Shown here: positions 9,137 to 19,275 of the stretch, piece by piece
Layout: each line of letters begins with the position of its first letter
Numbering within the stretch: the first letter of the stretch is position 1
Origin: Cordylochernes scorpioides
Taxonomy: Eukaryota; Arthropoda; Arachnida; Pseudoscorpiones; Chernetidae
Length of the DNA stretch: 64,000 nt
Direction of reading: 5' to 3'
NCBI GenBank assembly: GCA_030710605.1
Contig: CP092869.1
Coordinates: forward strand, 12,983,425-13,047,424
Notes under the pieces: generated by a model
Databases searched by the model: none
Told to the model about the DNA's origin: nothing
What the model saw: the letters and a program-made list of their open reading frames with translations, nothing else
Made by a program: the position numbers and the translations under genes

Positions 9137-10431
9137 CCCGTAATTACTGGCGTTTGGCTTGAAAGGCCGTGTGAAAATTTAAAATGTTTGCGAAATTTTC
9201 AAAATGCAATATTTTTCATCAAAATTTTAGGTAGCTTAATAAAATGCATTTATTTGAAGAACTTTTCATTTTAAGAGAAATCTATTTTGTATATCCCGAG
9301 TTATTAAATCAAACGGCCTTTAAAGCCGAGCGCCAGTAATTACGTCACTGGGAATTTTAGCGCCCCTATTATTGGCCGTTTCACTTTTGGTTTTATAGAC
9401 GTTCAAACGCAACAAATAAGTTGAGCATTCGTTTTTTATTAATCTTGTATCAATTATATGCATTCTAAATTGTGTTTTGTGATTGTAATTTTGTATAATA
9501 TAATAGAAGTTCGGTTCCACTTTTGGTTTTTCAAAAAACAAAAATTTGGTACCCTATGTCCCTAAAATAGGAAAATATGTAATATTACTCTCCACAATGC
9601 ATTTGACCACAACAATTGATCAAGAAACTGCTGAACAATAAAAGCCCGAGATAATCACATTTTATAATATGACCAAAGGTGGTGTAGATGTAGTTGATAA
9701 GACATGTATTCAGTTGGAAGAAGAACCAAAAGATGGCCCCTGTGTTTATTTTTCAACTTTTTGGATGTGGTTGCAATAAATTCAGCAGTAATTTATAAGG
9801 CTGTCAAGCAAGACGGCGGAATGGCTCGAAAAGATTTTATAAAGCAGCTTGCTCTACAACTAATGAGAGATGCCTTGAATATGAGAAATCAAGCCAAATA
9901 TTTGTCAAGAGATCTGCAAGTATTAATTCAGAAGCATGCTGGAACTTCATCACTTGAGGTAGGCAAATATTTATTTGATATTCAAACGAAATATCAATAA
10001 TATATGTTATCTAGGAATCCACAAGCGGCAGTCCTTGGTCCAAAAAACGCAAAAGATGCTACCTATGTAAAAAAGATCGTCGAACTGAAATGCAATTCAA
10101 AAAAAGCAAATAACCAATCTGCAAAGATCATTCTATTGAAATATGCTTGAATTGTGCACCTAATCTTGAATAAAATATTTCAGATAGAACTTTTTAGAAT
10201 ATATTTAGAGTATTTTTGATAGAAAGAGTTTCTTGTACATTTTCATTTAATTTTGTTTAGAGCTCTGTTTATTCGAAAAAAACAAAATATTTATTCTTTG
10301 GAAATTATGTGTATACGTTTAATTTCTTTTTTATTTTATAAATAACATGGTTTATAATTGATTTCAAAAGATGGCCTGAGAGGCCGAACGCCAGTAATTG
10401 TGTAAGGAAAATAGGCGCCAGTAACTAAGGG
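9137..10431 (+). mobile_element. piggyBac element, internally deleted, nested in the Copia LTR
   Basis: The 1295-bp insert is flanked by a duplicated TTAA (9133-9136 and 10432-10435). It starts CCCGTAATTACTGGCG and ends in the reverse complement of CCCTTAGTTACTGGCG, the CCC...GGG piggyBac terminus. Sub-terminal repeats of the CCAGTAATT motif occur at both ends (about 9330 and 10391). Only the last third of a transposase remains. The intact left LTR shows the empty site with a single TTAA. Confidence 0.93.
9665..10150 (+). pseudogene. piggyBac transposase C-terminal remnant
   Basis: Around 9671 one frame reads KGGVDVVDK, the block around the last catalytic Asp of piggyBac transposases. A second frame (9704-10000) continues with YSVGRRTKRWPL and a long helical tail. 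After a break near 10001, a cysteine-rich end (CYLCKKDR followed by CKDH and CLNC) matches the C-terminal zinc domain of piggyBac proteins. At least two frame breaks and the absence of the N-terminal two thirds make it non-functional. Confidence 0.85.
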
Positions 10432-10435
10432 TTAA

Positions 10436-10577
10436 GATGACAAACAATAGAGAGTTAAAAGAGGTAAGCGGTGGCAGTCAACAAGCAAGCAAATCTGAAA
10501 CCTATATACAGTTACGTAATGTCTGGGGGAAGTGGCCGTTGCTAAGCGACAGCCGAGGTGCGAGTCACTTTTCAACA
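10436..10577 (-). repeat. Copia 5' LTR, outer segment
   Basis: This 142-bp remainder of the split LTR ends ...TTTTCAACA before the AAAAG target duplication. Together with 9073-9136 it restores 206 bp, the same length as the left LTR. Confidence 0.92.
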
Positions 10578-10609
10578 AAAAGGTTTATAATGTATTTTCC
10601 TGAGACTTA

Positions 10610-10700
10610 AATATACAGTAATCATAGCAGTCTGGTGGATTAAATTGGCAAACTTTCTGGAAGGGATCACCACTGATTAGCCAAGCCCTCCCAATATATA
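10610..10700 (+). repeat. decayed repeat family A box
   Basis: TTGGCAAAC, GGAAGGG, CTGATTA and GCCAAGCCCTCCC appear in the family A order, with several core bases changed. It leads straight into the tandem array that follows. Confidence 0.55.
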
Positions 10701-11285
10701 CTATTCTATAAAGGACACTGTATATCAAATATCTTTCAGAGTCATTGTCTGAATCCCAATATACATGATAAATGGTACATCTTCCTTAAGTTTTGTCTAT
10801 GAGTGTATATTGGTTCTCTCGCGTGTCTTCAATAAAGGTCACTGTAATATCTTTCAGAGTTATTGTCTGAATCCCAATATACATGCTAAATGGTACATCT
10901 TCCTTAAGTTTTGTCCATGAGTGTATATAGGTTATCTCGTGTGTCTTCTATAAAGGTCACTGTATATCAAATATCTTTCAGAGTTATTGTCTGAATCCCA
11001 ATATACATGCTAAATGGTACATCTTCCTTAAGTTTTGTCCATGAGTGTATATTGGTTATCTCGTGTGTCTTCTATAAAGGTCACTGTAATATCTTTCATA
11101 GTTATTGTTTGAATCCCAATATACATGGTAAATGGTACATCTTCCTTAATTTTTGTCCATGAGTGTATATTGGTTATCTCGTGTGTCTTCTATAAAGGTC
11201 ACTGTAATATCTTTCAGAGTTATTGTCTGAATCCCAATATACATGGTAAATGGTACATCTTCCTTAAGTTTTGTCCATGAATGTA
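10700..11285 (+). repeat. tandem repeat, five units of 118-124 bp
   Basis: The phrase GTCTGAATCCCAATATACATG recurs at 10747, 10865, 10989, 11107 (one change) and 11225, giving periods of 118, 124, 118 and 118. Each unit also has TCTATAAAGG(T/A)CACTGTA and TTCCTTAAGTTTTGTC. The TATAAAGGACACTG phrase resembles a pogo/Tigger terminus, so the array may have grown from a MITE. Confidence 0.9.
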
Positions 11286-11793
11286 TTTCTCATCGTAATA
11301 AGGTCTAAAAAGGATAAACGCGCTAAAATGGTTTCATTTTTTATACATAGATGTCGCTCTAAAAGCTTTTTCGATAAAATCGCCCAACAATGCGATGGGA
11401 AAGAATGCCTTGTCAGGGATAGAGGTCCAACAAAGGCATTGTTCAACAGCTACAAATTTAAAAATTACATCTCCTCCACTCTTCGATATGGATCCTTTAA
11501 TATTTCTAAAGTTATATTTTACACGTGTTCTGACACGAACAGTACATCACGAACCGTAGCACAGTACATTTAGTCTGTAACGCATCATCTAGTGTCTGCG
11601 CGTACCATTCGGTTACAGCATTAATTTTAAATATATTATAAATTAGTTGATATTTGGGGGCCAAGACACTTCCTTTCAGCCTGCTGGGATTGCTGGGACA
11701 GTGTTTATACAACATCAATTTAACACCATTGGAGTTTTGACTTATAATTTTTTTATTATATTATATATTAGAAGCTTATCTTATATATATAAA

Positions 11794-12183
11794 ATGCCTT
11801 ATGATAGTAATGATTTAATTGATGATGAAGAAAAAGATTTTGATTGTGAATCTGATCTGGACAAGAGAGCTCATCACAATGCCTTAGAAAGAAAAAGGCG
11901 GGACCATATCAAGGATAGTTTCACCAACTTGGGAGACTGTCTTCCCACTCTACGTCGTGAAAAGGTGTCACGTGCACAAATACTTAAGAAGACTGCTGAC
12001 TACATTATCCAGATGGAAAAAAAAAGAATTTTTAACTGTGACAAGGAAATTAAGGATCTTCAAATGAAAAATAAATGCTTGGAAGAAGAAATTCGGTGGT
12101 TAGAAAAAAGGACCCTGCTGGAAGGAAATGTCTTGGCCCCCACAGATATATTAAAAATAGTTTATATTTATTCCGATAGATAG
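11794..12183 (+). pseudogene. MAX: intronless MAX-like bHLH-zipper coding sequence (retrocopy)
   Basis: From the ATG at 11794 the frame encodes an acidic N-terminus and the basic region KRAHHNALERKRRDHIK. A loop and helix 2 follow (SRAQILKKTADYI), then a leucine-zipper-like helix. The basic region and its H-E-R DNA-contact residues match MAX, the obligate partner of MYC/MXD proteins at E-boxes. Metazoan MAX genes have introns within the bHLH region. This copy has none there, which points to a retrocopy. The last codons and stop (VYIYSDR) come from a family B repeat (TATTTATTCCGATAGAT). A Helitron starts 15 bp later. The frame is otherwise open, so it could be expressed. No poly(A) tract or target duplication is visible. 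Confidence 0.8.
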
Positions 12184-12197
12184 ATATTCTGAAATAT

Positions 12198-12605
12198 TCT
12201 ATATACAGTTACGAGCGTCATGCGTTCTTAATATTTTTTCATCTCTGTCACCGTTTGCTTTTTTTTTTGGAATGGCGCTCTCCTATTGGTTGGCTACGAT
12301 CACGCCACCTTTGCCCCCCCCCCCCCACTCGCTTTTTCGTTTTTGTAACTATTGTGTTGGAGCGGGTCGCTCTTTAAATAAATGCATATATTAGTTAATA
12401 ACTAAATGGAAACCTCTCTTTCTTTTTCCCAGTAAGAGACGCCTACGGAAGCCAACAGTACATAGACAGATAAAGCACATAGGCTATAGTTATTAACTAA
12501 CATATGCATTTATTTAAGGCGCCAATTTATAATTGTAACAAATAGTATTTGAAACAAAACATTCAATCGGGTAAAACACGGGCGTTGCCCGGGTCATTCG
12601 GCTAG
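12198..12605 (+). mobile_element. non-autonomous Helitron (408 bp)
   Basis: The element starts TCTATATACAG and ends in a GGGCGTTGCCC hairpin about a dozen bases before a terminal CTAG, followed by T. A second copy lies inverted at 42608-42978. An internal imperfect inverted repeat (ATAAATGCATATATTAGTTA and its partner) surrounds a conserved middle. The C9-10 run near 12317 is a length-variable tract. There is no coding. Confidence 0.85.
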
Positions 12606-12859
12606 TTACATATATGTACCAAATAAACAACTACCATTACAAAATTGGAGAGAAGTGGACTTCAGGAATTGGTTTAACCATGGACCACCACCACCATGAA
12701 TCAATATATTTATGTAAAAAGAAAACAAATGCTAAAAGACTCAGTTTATCTAAAAAGTTAATCCCAAAAGAGTCGCTAAGTATTCAATCCAAAGGTAGTT
12801 GTAAAGCAGCAGGCAAAGCCGATAATTGGCGCTTGTTTCCCTTCAAGACAACAGCAACA

Positions 12860-13050
12860 ACACTTAGTTTGTAAGTAGGGGCCAGAGCCCCGCGGCCATG
12901 TGGCACGGTTGAAAGGCTCCGAGGGGCTGCCAAGGGGTCGAGGGATATAAAAAATGCGCGCGCCAAAGTTGGGGGAAGAGGGGAGATGAAAACTGAAGAG
13001 AAAAGGATCGAGGGGAGAAATAGATTCTTGGGGGGGATGACGTCATTTTG
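12860..13050. other. GC-rich patch of unknown origin
   Basis: About 190 bp are strikingly richer in G and C than their surroundings (GCCCCGCGGCCATG, GCGCGCGCC, a G7 run). No open frame I trust crosses it. It may be a LINE 5' segment or a promoter relic. It has no mirror copy in the right arm. Confidence 0.4.
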
Positions 13051-13063
13051 AAATGATCACCAT

Positions 13064-13456
13064 TTGTCTTGTCACATCGATAGGATGGCTCATGAAGGCA
13101 TGGGTGAGTTGGTACTGAGTTCCAATAGATGGGAAATTACTGAAGAACTCCCCCATTACCTGCTTAATTGTACTGCCCTCCTTTCTTGGAAGGCCCTATA
13201 TCAACAAATTAAATGTACCAACATTTCACCCTACGTATTGCTTTCCAAAATATCAGCAAACAAATCTAAGGCAATAGCTTACTATACATTTTTTAGATCA
13301 TCATTATGTAAGGACCAGTCAACAATTGAATGACTTTGAGATGAAGAGTAAAGCCAGTTCCATCTTACTACCTATGTAAATAACACACAAGATGATTATT
13401 ACCTTACCCAATTGAGAGAATCTGTATGGGGCAAGTCCCTAATAAAGGCTTTTGTT
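13064..13456 (+). pseudogene. LINE ORF2 C-terminal fragment and 3' tail
   Basis: An 89-codon frame contains EELPHYLLNCTAL, the histidine-cysteine end of the C-terminal zinc element (E..HYLL.C) in RNase-H-bearing LINEs. Downstream, TGTATGGGGCAAGTCCC and AATAAAGGCTTTTGTTG form the LINE 3' tail shared with 4203-4590. The N-terminal remainder is missing (5' truncation). Confidence 0.65.
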
Positions 13457-13669
13457 GTGTGTGAGTTCCAATAGATAGCAAAGTTAGAATGGTTGAGAGA
13501 GATGAAAACATAGACCTGACTGTCTATCAATAGACAACTAGATTGAATGATCAAAGACACGGATGAGTTGGACTTGGCATTGACTTCCAAAAGAGAGCTA
13601 ATATAGAACGTCTGATGAGTTGGACATGTCTTTCAACGGCCATTCAGAAGAACAATCACATTCAATCAG

Positions 13670-13950
13670 AAATATTACATATATGTATACAAATTCCTGC
13701 ATTATTAGTGAATAAGAAATCTGATCCCCCAAATCACCCCACAAGACTCTGTATAGATTATAGGAAACTTAATCAAAAAACAGTTCCAGAACATACCCCA
13801 ATTCCACTTATAGAACAAATTATAAATAGGTTATCACAGTGAAAAATATATACTATTCTAGTTGTTAAAAATACATACTGGCATTTACCCATATATTTAG
13901 AACATACCACTTTTAATATTTGTTGTAAATATGTATAGTTAACCTACCTA
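13670..13950 (+). pseudogene. Gypsy-type reverse transcriptase fragment
   Basis: The frame from 13615 reads PALLVNKK and then RLCIDYRKLNQKTVPEHTPI, the first conserved blocks of a Ty3/Gypsy RT. After a stop at 13842, VVKNTYWHLPIYLEHTTF continues the next RT block in a decayed form. Only about 90 residues of RT remain, and no LTR is near. The mirrored position in the right arm lacks it. Confidence 0.8.
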
Positions 13951-14020
13951 TTTTTTAAATCGCGAATATGTATATCGCTAATGTATAATTTGCTTCAAGT
14001 AATTCACAAATAAAACTACG

Positions 14021-14410
14021 GCGCAAGCCATCAGCAACTTTCAGTTGCACGATAAGGAGATGCCTTTTTTCATAATTATTCACCTTATCCCAGTACAATA
14101 TCACATTTGTTCTATTTTTTCACTTTGTGTCGCGGTCTCACGCAATTCTGGCCTTAACTACCCGTTTCATGATTTTTCAGGATGCCTTGAATGACCAGTT
14201 TTTTGGTCGTTGAGGTAAAGCTTGCACCACGCTGATGAAGGCCAACAGCCCGAAACGCGTCCGTGGTTAGCTTTTTTTTGATTAATCAAGAATGGGTATT
14301 TGGCCAATTCTGGAATAATTAAAAATCAACGAGAATAGTTGATATTTATTCCAATAGATGGCGCAAGCCATCAGCAACTTTCAGTTGCACGATAAGGAGA
14401 TGCCTTTTTT
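14021..14410 (+). mobile_element. hammerhead-bearing segment between two direct family B boxes
   Basis: The same roughly 55-bp box (GCGCAAGCCATCAGC, then CAACTTTCAGTTGC, then GATAAGGAGATGCC) stands in direct orientation at 14021 and at 14358. Between them are a unique segment, the hammerhead at 14226-14267 and TTGGCCAATTCTGG. The layout, terminal direct repeats around a ribozyme, resembles PLE pseudo-LTRs or a retrozyme, but no RT is present. It is absent from the right arm. Confidence 0.5.
14226..14267 (+). ncRNA. type I hammerhead ribozyme
   Basis: The elements in order are: stem I 5' strand ACCACG (14226-14231); CTGATGA (14232-14238); hairpin AGGCCAACAGCCC (stem GGC/GCC); GAAA (14252-14255); loop-less stem III ACGCGT (14255-14260); cleavage triplet GTC ending at 14261; stem I 3' strand CGTGGT (14262-14267). 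Both stem I strands pair over all six bases. Every conserved core base is present. The palindromic, loop-less stem III is typical of hammerheads that act as dimers. Predicted cleavage is between 14261 and 14262. Confidence 0.85.
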
Positions 14411-14797
14411 CATAATAAAAACTACTTGATAAGTATATAATTATCTTTCCTATTTTCACGAATGCATCTTAAATTCTCTATCTTTTTCAACAACAAAACA
14501 AATAATAACAATATGTTCTCCTGTAGAAGGACAGAGATTCCCGAAAACTTTAGATGGTTTTGAAATAAAAAGAAACTCATCTCCGAAAACCTTTTTTAAT
14601 TGTTTAATTACATCTATATACCAAAAGAGATACCTATCCCTTTAAAATCATATTAAAACAACGCTTTTTGTTTACCATCCCAGTACATAGCGTAATGTTA
14701 GTGATAACAAATGATCCACATCACCAGTTTTGGTTTAAAAAGACTCCTGGACTGTACATAAAAAATCGTGCTTTAATGGTGTATTCTTGTGTGTATA

Positions 14798-15170
14798 TGT
14801 TATATAAAAATATTATTTTATTTTAAAATATAATTTCATAGATTCAAATACTCTGCTAAATCGACAGCCAGAGGTCACTCTTCCCCTATAAAAACTCGTT
14901 GTTGTTTTATCCCGCTGGCCGGCTCAAAACCTTTGTTCATTATGTAAATAATATTTTGTTTTCCTTATTCTACTCACCTTAAGCCAGGCATTACTTTTAT
15001 CAAATTATGTTCTTCTATATATATTCCTTTAACACAATTAATTCACTGATCAAAATTATTTTTATTATCATATTTTCAAGATTTAACCACGACTGCATTA
15101 CCATAATCCTCAACATGATCTAAAATTCTCTCAAGCAGAAAATATCTTATCTTTTTTTATTTATAACATA
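14798..15170 (+). mobile_element. small element of family Y, left-arm-specific
   Basis: The mirrored right-arm site (about 62920) reads straight through, so about 370 bp were inserted here. The ends read GTTATATAAA and TTTATAAC, which may be short terminal inverted repeats. The interior (CTCTGCTAAATCGAC, GGCCGGCTCAAA) recurs at 29938-30200, near 30530 (inverted) and at 53620-53720 (inverted). No coding is seen. Confidence 0.55.
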
Positions 15171-15173
15171 TAT

Positions 15174-15460
15174 ATGGCGCGTTATTGTCTTAGGATTAAT
15201 TTATGCCTTGTCCTTATTATTTGCGAAAGAGCATTGCTTGATGCAAATAAGTCTATAGTTTGCTTAAATACCATTTCTAAGATTCCATCCTTCAATGTAG
15301 CATATATAAGTAGAATGATCCAATACAGTATTAGAACTCTAAGAAGCGGTCTGGTAGATTAAATTGACGAAACCGCTGGGAGGGTTTACCACTGATGATC
15401 CAAGCCTTCCCAATATTTTTTCATCGCAGTAAGGATAGTAGAAGTTTGATTTATTGGTTT
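15174..15460 (+). repeat. repeat family A copy, mirrored at 62690-62930
   Basis: It starts ATGGCGCGTTATTG and contains the GTAGCATATATAAG and CAGTATTAGAACTCTAAG modules. The box follows: TTGAC, GAAA, GGGAGGG, CTGATGA, TCCAA. Stem II is damaged here. The 62-codon frame over this stretch recurs in other copies but has no protein-like conservation beyond the DNA repeat. Confidence 0.65.
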
Positions 15461-16312
15461 ATAGCACTGGTACTTTAATAGTCTTATTTCTTGTTTATAT
15501 ATAACGCGTTATTACCTTTTGATTAATTGTTTACAGTTTCTTTGGGTTTTTCTCTTCACAGTCAGTGTATATGATAACTATTGTTAATCTACCCATTAGT
15601 AACCCAAAAGCGAAACCCTCTCAGCGGTTTCGTCAATTTAATCTACCAGACCACTTCTTAGAGCTCTAATACTGTATTTAACGATTCTGATTATATATGC
15701 TACATTGAAGGGTGGAATCTTAGAAATGGTATTCAAGTAAACTATCGACATATTTGCATAGAGCAATTCTCTTCCGCAAATAATAAGGACAAGTAACTAC
15801 AATTAATAAAAGTAAGTTTTGGAAAAAATATATAGATACATCAACTAATGATTTATTGAATTCTTGATGTTTCAGTGACTCGATATTACTCTGAGGAGAA
15901 TGACAGAAAATCACAGAAACGTTTATAATTAAAGGGGTTATAGGTTATATATTTTTCAAAACCTACTTATAACCAACAAATAATCTTCAAAATTAAGTTT
16001 ATACTAAAAGATTCCACATCTTTTTAAAACCTGAAATATAAGGTTGTCTCAAAAGTTCATATTTTTCTTATTACTTGGCGAATAAAATTATTACGACGAA
16101 TACATAATAATACATAATACAATTACTTTATATTGTAACAAAGTATTTATTATTTTTATTATTTTTATTAACAGAGTGGTCATTTTTATGTTTTTATTTT
16201 GCTACTCTGTAAATTTCCCTCGTGGCTTATCTTTTGTTTACCATTCATAGTTTGTTCTTGCCTGAAATAAATTGTTGTCTCATCTTAAAGTGGGTCTTCC
16301 CTAATTTTCCAC

Positions 16313-16535
16313 GTGGCAATATATAATACAAAGACATTATACATAACGGCTTTCCAGAATGGTTGTAAGGTTTTCCCATTATGCACTAAGTGTCAACCTG
16401 CAACCCCAAAACACATTATTGACTGTATTAACTCATCCATTGATGAGCTCTACTCTTCCCCTGTAGACACCATCAACAAGCATTACAAGCTTGACGCCCT
16501 AATATGATTGAGCGGAGATAAGAAAAAAGAAAAAA
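16313..16535 (+). pseudogene. LINE ORF2 C-terminal fragment (mirrored at about 61600-61800)
   Basis: The frame has FPLCTKCQPATPKHIIDC, the C-x2-C...H-x4-C zinc element at the end of RNase-H-type LINE proteins. It ends LDALI with an in-frame continuation toward GAGCGGAGATAAGAAAAAAG, the usual LINE 3' end. The same fragment is present inverted in the right arm. Confidence 0.65.
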
Positions 16536-16736
16536 TACATAACGGCAAATAATATTGGTATTTCAGTTTTTTTTACAAGTTTTTACGAAATTTTGGGTAA
16601 CCTTGTAATTAATTGTGTCCAGATATTTCTGGTAGGACACTCATCGCCTGGAAGAGAAAACTTATACGGTGGGGAAAACTCCCCGGCTGAAAATTTAAAT
16701 TTCTAAATATTAATTCTTCTTTAAATTACTATATAA

Positions 16737-16905
16737 TAAGGCAAAATAGCCTAGCTGCGAAAGCTTTAGACTTTAGAACCTGATGTCTCTGGTTCGAACA
16801 CGCTTTTCTCGCTATCTTTTTATTTTGTCTAATTATTTTTGTGATCTCTTCCTCATTTTGTAAATATTGACTGGGTTGTCAATAAATTTGTTTTAATTGT
16901 CGAAT
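16737..16905 (+). mobile_element. tRNA-derived SINE, mirrored at about 61185-61345
   Basis: An A-box-like AGCCTAGCTG and a B-box-like GGTTCGAACAC lie about 50 bp apart, followed by TTTTATTTTGTC. The tail GTCAATAAATTTGTTTTAATT resembles the LINE 3' end at 20200-20239. A tRNA-like head plus a LINE-like tail is SINE architecture. Confidence 0.55.
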
Positions 16906-17159
16906 TGTCAGATATTTCTGGTGTGTCTTCCAAACACCAAGGTGAAGATTGACTCTCGAGAAGGTTAACATATTCCGAAGAAGGAGCGAGTGTCTGATGA
17001 AAGAGGGGGTTAATGAGCTAATTAATCGCCAATTACAACAACCCTGGCATCACCTGGTCCATTCACACCCATAGGATTACCACACACTCTCATCCACTAC
17101 ATGGGGTAATTAGATACATGGTATGTGTGATGCAACACCACAGTTCATTGACTTCAGCC

Positions 17160-17570
17160 ATGGGAGAGATAGTCCTCTTCTTCTTCTTTCTTTTCTCCAC
17201 TCAATCATATTAGGATATCAAGTTGTGACCCTTGATGGTATCTGTTTGACAACCACTTGGGTGAAGTAGAATGCCTTTGTCATTAAGACTGGGAGCACTA
17301 CTCAGTGGCTGGCCGACTTAGCTCCAAAAGAAATGGCCGCCTCTGACATGAGAAACAGACGCCATGTGCAGCCGCTCCTAACATGGAGTACAAACGCTAC
17401 TCATCCTGTATCCCTGGATTAGGAGCCCTTACAAGGTACTATCAACCGGGCCAGCTGAGCCCAGTTTTTTTAGCGAGCTTGTTACTGCTCCCCCTCCTCC
17501 TTTTTCATCCGGGCTTTGGACCGGCAAAGGCGGAGTATATTCCTTTTTCACGTAAATGCACAACATAATG
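17160..17570 (+). pseudogene. LINE-like 3' fragment (SSCIPGLGALT family), several copies
   Basis: A frame containing SSCIPGLGALTRYYQPGQL and a hydrophobic stretch ends at 17568. Related copies lie inverted at 19400-19745 and at 60502-60860. The latter has 83 codons and starts MAASDMRNRRR. Upstream, CTTTCTTTTCTCCACTCAATCAT is the 3' end signature of the LINE at 16313, so this is probably UTR or a C-terminal part of that LINE group. I do not recognise the protein. Confidence 0.4.
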
Positions 17571-17646
17571 CGATATTTTTAAAAGTGAGAAATCCATAAG
17601 TAAATCATTAGATTACGATGCACTAGCGCGCCATTTGTTATGAAAA

Positions 17647-17730
17647 TTAGAAACTATTTTAGACACGTAAGATTCTTTTTGAAATTTAACAATTTCAAAA
17701 AGAATCTTACGTGTCTAAAATAGTTTCTAA
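17647..17730. repeat. near-perfect hairpin, 39-bp arms
   Basis: TTAGAAACTATTTTAGACAC and the bases after it are followed by a 5-bp loop and the full reverse complement. The arm sequence (AAGATTCTTTTTGAAAT) is the downstream flank of family A repeats (compare 1880-1935 and 3970-4020). It is a foldback of that family. Confidence 0.75.
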
Positions 17731-17960
17731 AATCAATAGATAACAAAATCTATAAACAATATGAAAAAATTAGTACAAAATATGATATTGTACTGTAATA
17801 AGGTGCATCAATTATGAAAAAGGTATCTCCTTATCGTGCAACTGATTTTGGCCAATTCTCGAATCAAAGAATAGTTGATATTTAGTTCTAAAGATATTGT
17901 GCTATATGAGTTTGTAAAGTATACATTGCAGGGATTTCAGCTCTGTTCAAATTCACATTA

Positions 17961-18108
17961 ATAGGTACCGCTCAACAAGGGCAACCTAGTTCATGATAAT
18001 TGAAAAGTGAATAATATGTGATGGTTATTCACATATTAAACCAATTTTAACGCGGGATTCAATCCCGGTTCATGACTGTCGGGAATCGAGCGTGTTATCC
18101 TCTCATCC
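17961..18108 (-). mobile_element. tRNA-derived SINE (GGTTGCTCTTGTTGAGC family)
   Basis: On the minus strand a tRNA-like head (AACACGCTCGATTCCCGACAG, B-box GGGATTGAATCCC) is followed by a body and the tail TTGAGCGGTACCTA. Other copies are at 25321-25471 and 46637-46795, with a tail only at 32394-32440. A 12-A run abuts the head side at 18109. Confidence 0.65.
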
Positions 18109-18515
18109 AAAAAAAAAAAAGACTTTTATGATTTCAGCTCTACTTGTCTCAATTTGCAGAAGAATTAATTACGTTATAATCGAATGGTCTTCAGGAAATA
18201 ACACTGGCTGTCTGATTTAAAATCGAACGTCGTTCAATGCATCGGCTCTTGTCATCCTTTTGGGCCGTGATGGTATTCTTCCATGGCTGTTACACTCTTT
18301 TAGACAGGCTATTTATAAATGAATGACTCGACTTCCTTTTTATCACATATTTGATCATACTGCAAATCTTTTCATCATTCTCATTAACTTACCTTAATCC
18401 TTCTTTCAGTCTCGATCTTTTCCTTAAATACAAAGTTATCCCAAAGTTCGTAAACATATTATGATTTGAAAAAATAGTACAAATGTGATATTGTACTGGG
18501 ATAAGGTACATAAAT

Positions 18516-18720
18516 TATAAAAAAGGCATCTCCTTATCGTGCAACTAAAAGTTGCTGATGGCTTGCGCCATCTATCGGAATAAATATCAACTATTCTCTT
18601 GGCCAAATATGGAATAATTAAAAATCAACGAGAATAGTTGATATTTATTCCGATAGATGGCGCAAGCCATCAGCAACTTTCAGTTGCACGATAAGGAGAT
18701 GCTTTTTTCATAATATTATG
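18516..18720. repeat. repeat family B foldback
   Basis: Two inverted family B arms (GGCATCTCCTTATCGTGCAA and its complement) flank a short TTGGCCAAATATGGAATAATT spacer, the same design as 3025-3238. The outer flank (ATTGTACTGGGATAAGGT) is shared with the 14.0-kb and 60.2-kb copies. Confidence 0.75.
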
Positions 18721-19049
18721 ATTTATTTGAAAGAGGATAAATAAAAAATCAGGTAAAAAGTTTCTTTTAATTTTGAATTTGCAAGCTTTCAAGTATATAT
18801 ATACTGTTCTTCGACGGGCTAATACTTATTTTCCATTTTACATTGGAGGTTGAAATTGAGATGACACCGCTACCTAGCGAGCTGTAGTGATTTCTTGCGG
18901 ATTTACAACTTGTAGCGTTCTAATTGGTTCTAAATTCAAAATTAAAAGAAACTTTTTGACTGATTTTTCCTTTTTTCAAATAATTTCTGGGTAACTATCG
19001 TTCACATATCATGATTTATGAAAATTTTTAAACTATTATAGACGCGTAT

Positions 19050-19275
19050 GATTCTTTTAAAAATTAAACAATTTCTACTGTCCTTACTGCAATGGAAAAA
19101 TTAATGGGAGGGCCTGTCTCATCAGTGGTGAACCATCCAAGCGGTTTCGCCAGTTTAATCTACCTGGGAGGGTTCACCACTGTTGAGATAGGCCCTCCCA
19201 TTAATTTTTCCATTACAGTGAGGACAGTAGAAATTGTTTAATTTTTAAAAGAATCATACACGTCTATAATAGTTT
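19050..19275. repeat. repeat family A inverted pair
   Basis: The left half is a minus-strand family A box: CTGGC/GACAG strands, GAAA, and CTGATGA read from TCATCAG at about 19120. The right half starts as a plus-strand box (GGGAGGGTTCACCACTGTTGA). Both halves end in the CAGTAAGGACAGTAGAAATTG-type module pointing outward. It is another outward-facing inverted dimer. Confidence 0.6.

Larger units (their letters stand above)
4879..10577 (-). mobile_element. Copia LTR retrotransposon, complete, with nested piggyBac
   Basis: The 206-bp LTRs begin TG and end CA. The left LTR is 4879-5084. The right LTR is 9073-9136 plus 10436-10577, split by the piggyBac insert. The flanks carry an identical 5-bp target duplication, AAAAG (4874-4878 and 10578-10582). 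The element reads on the minus strand: right LTR, primer-binding site, gag-pol, polypurine tract (AGGTGGGAG, plus 5085-5093), left LTR. The LTRs differ at about one base in what I compared, so the insertion is young. Its only visible coding defect is a one-base frame change between the gag and pol parts. Confidence 0.95.

Noticed and set aside
10700-11285. CRISPR-like array
   Set aside because: The units are contiguous tandem repeats with no unique spacers, and the setting is eukaryotic.
13614-13620. CTGATGA at 13614 and at 16993 as further hammerhead cores
   Set aside because: No pairing stem and no GAAA at the right distance.
15174-15362. 62-codon frame repeated at 25489 and 62725 as a conserved gene
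   Set aside because: The identical stretch is family A repeat DNA. Differences between copies ignore codon positions.
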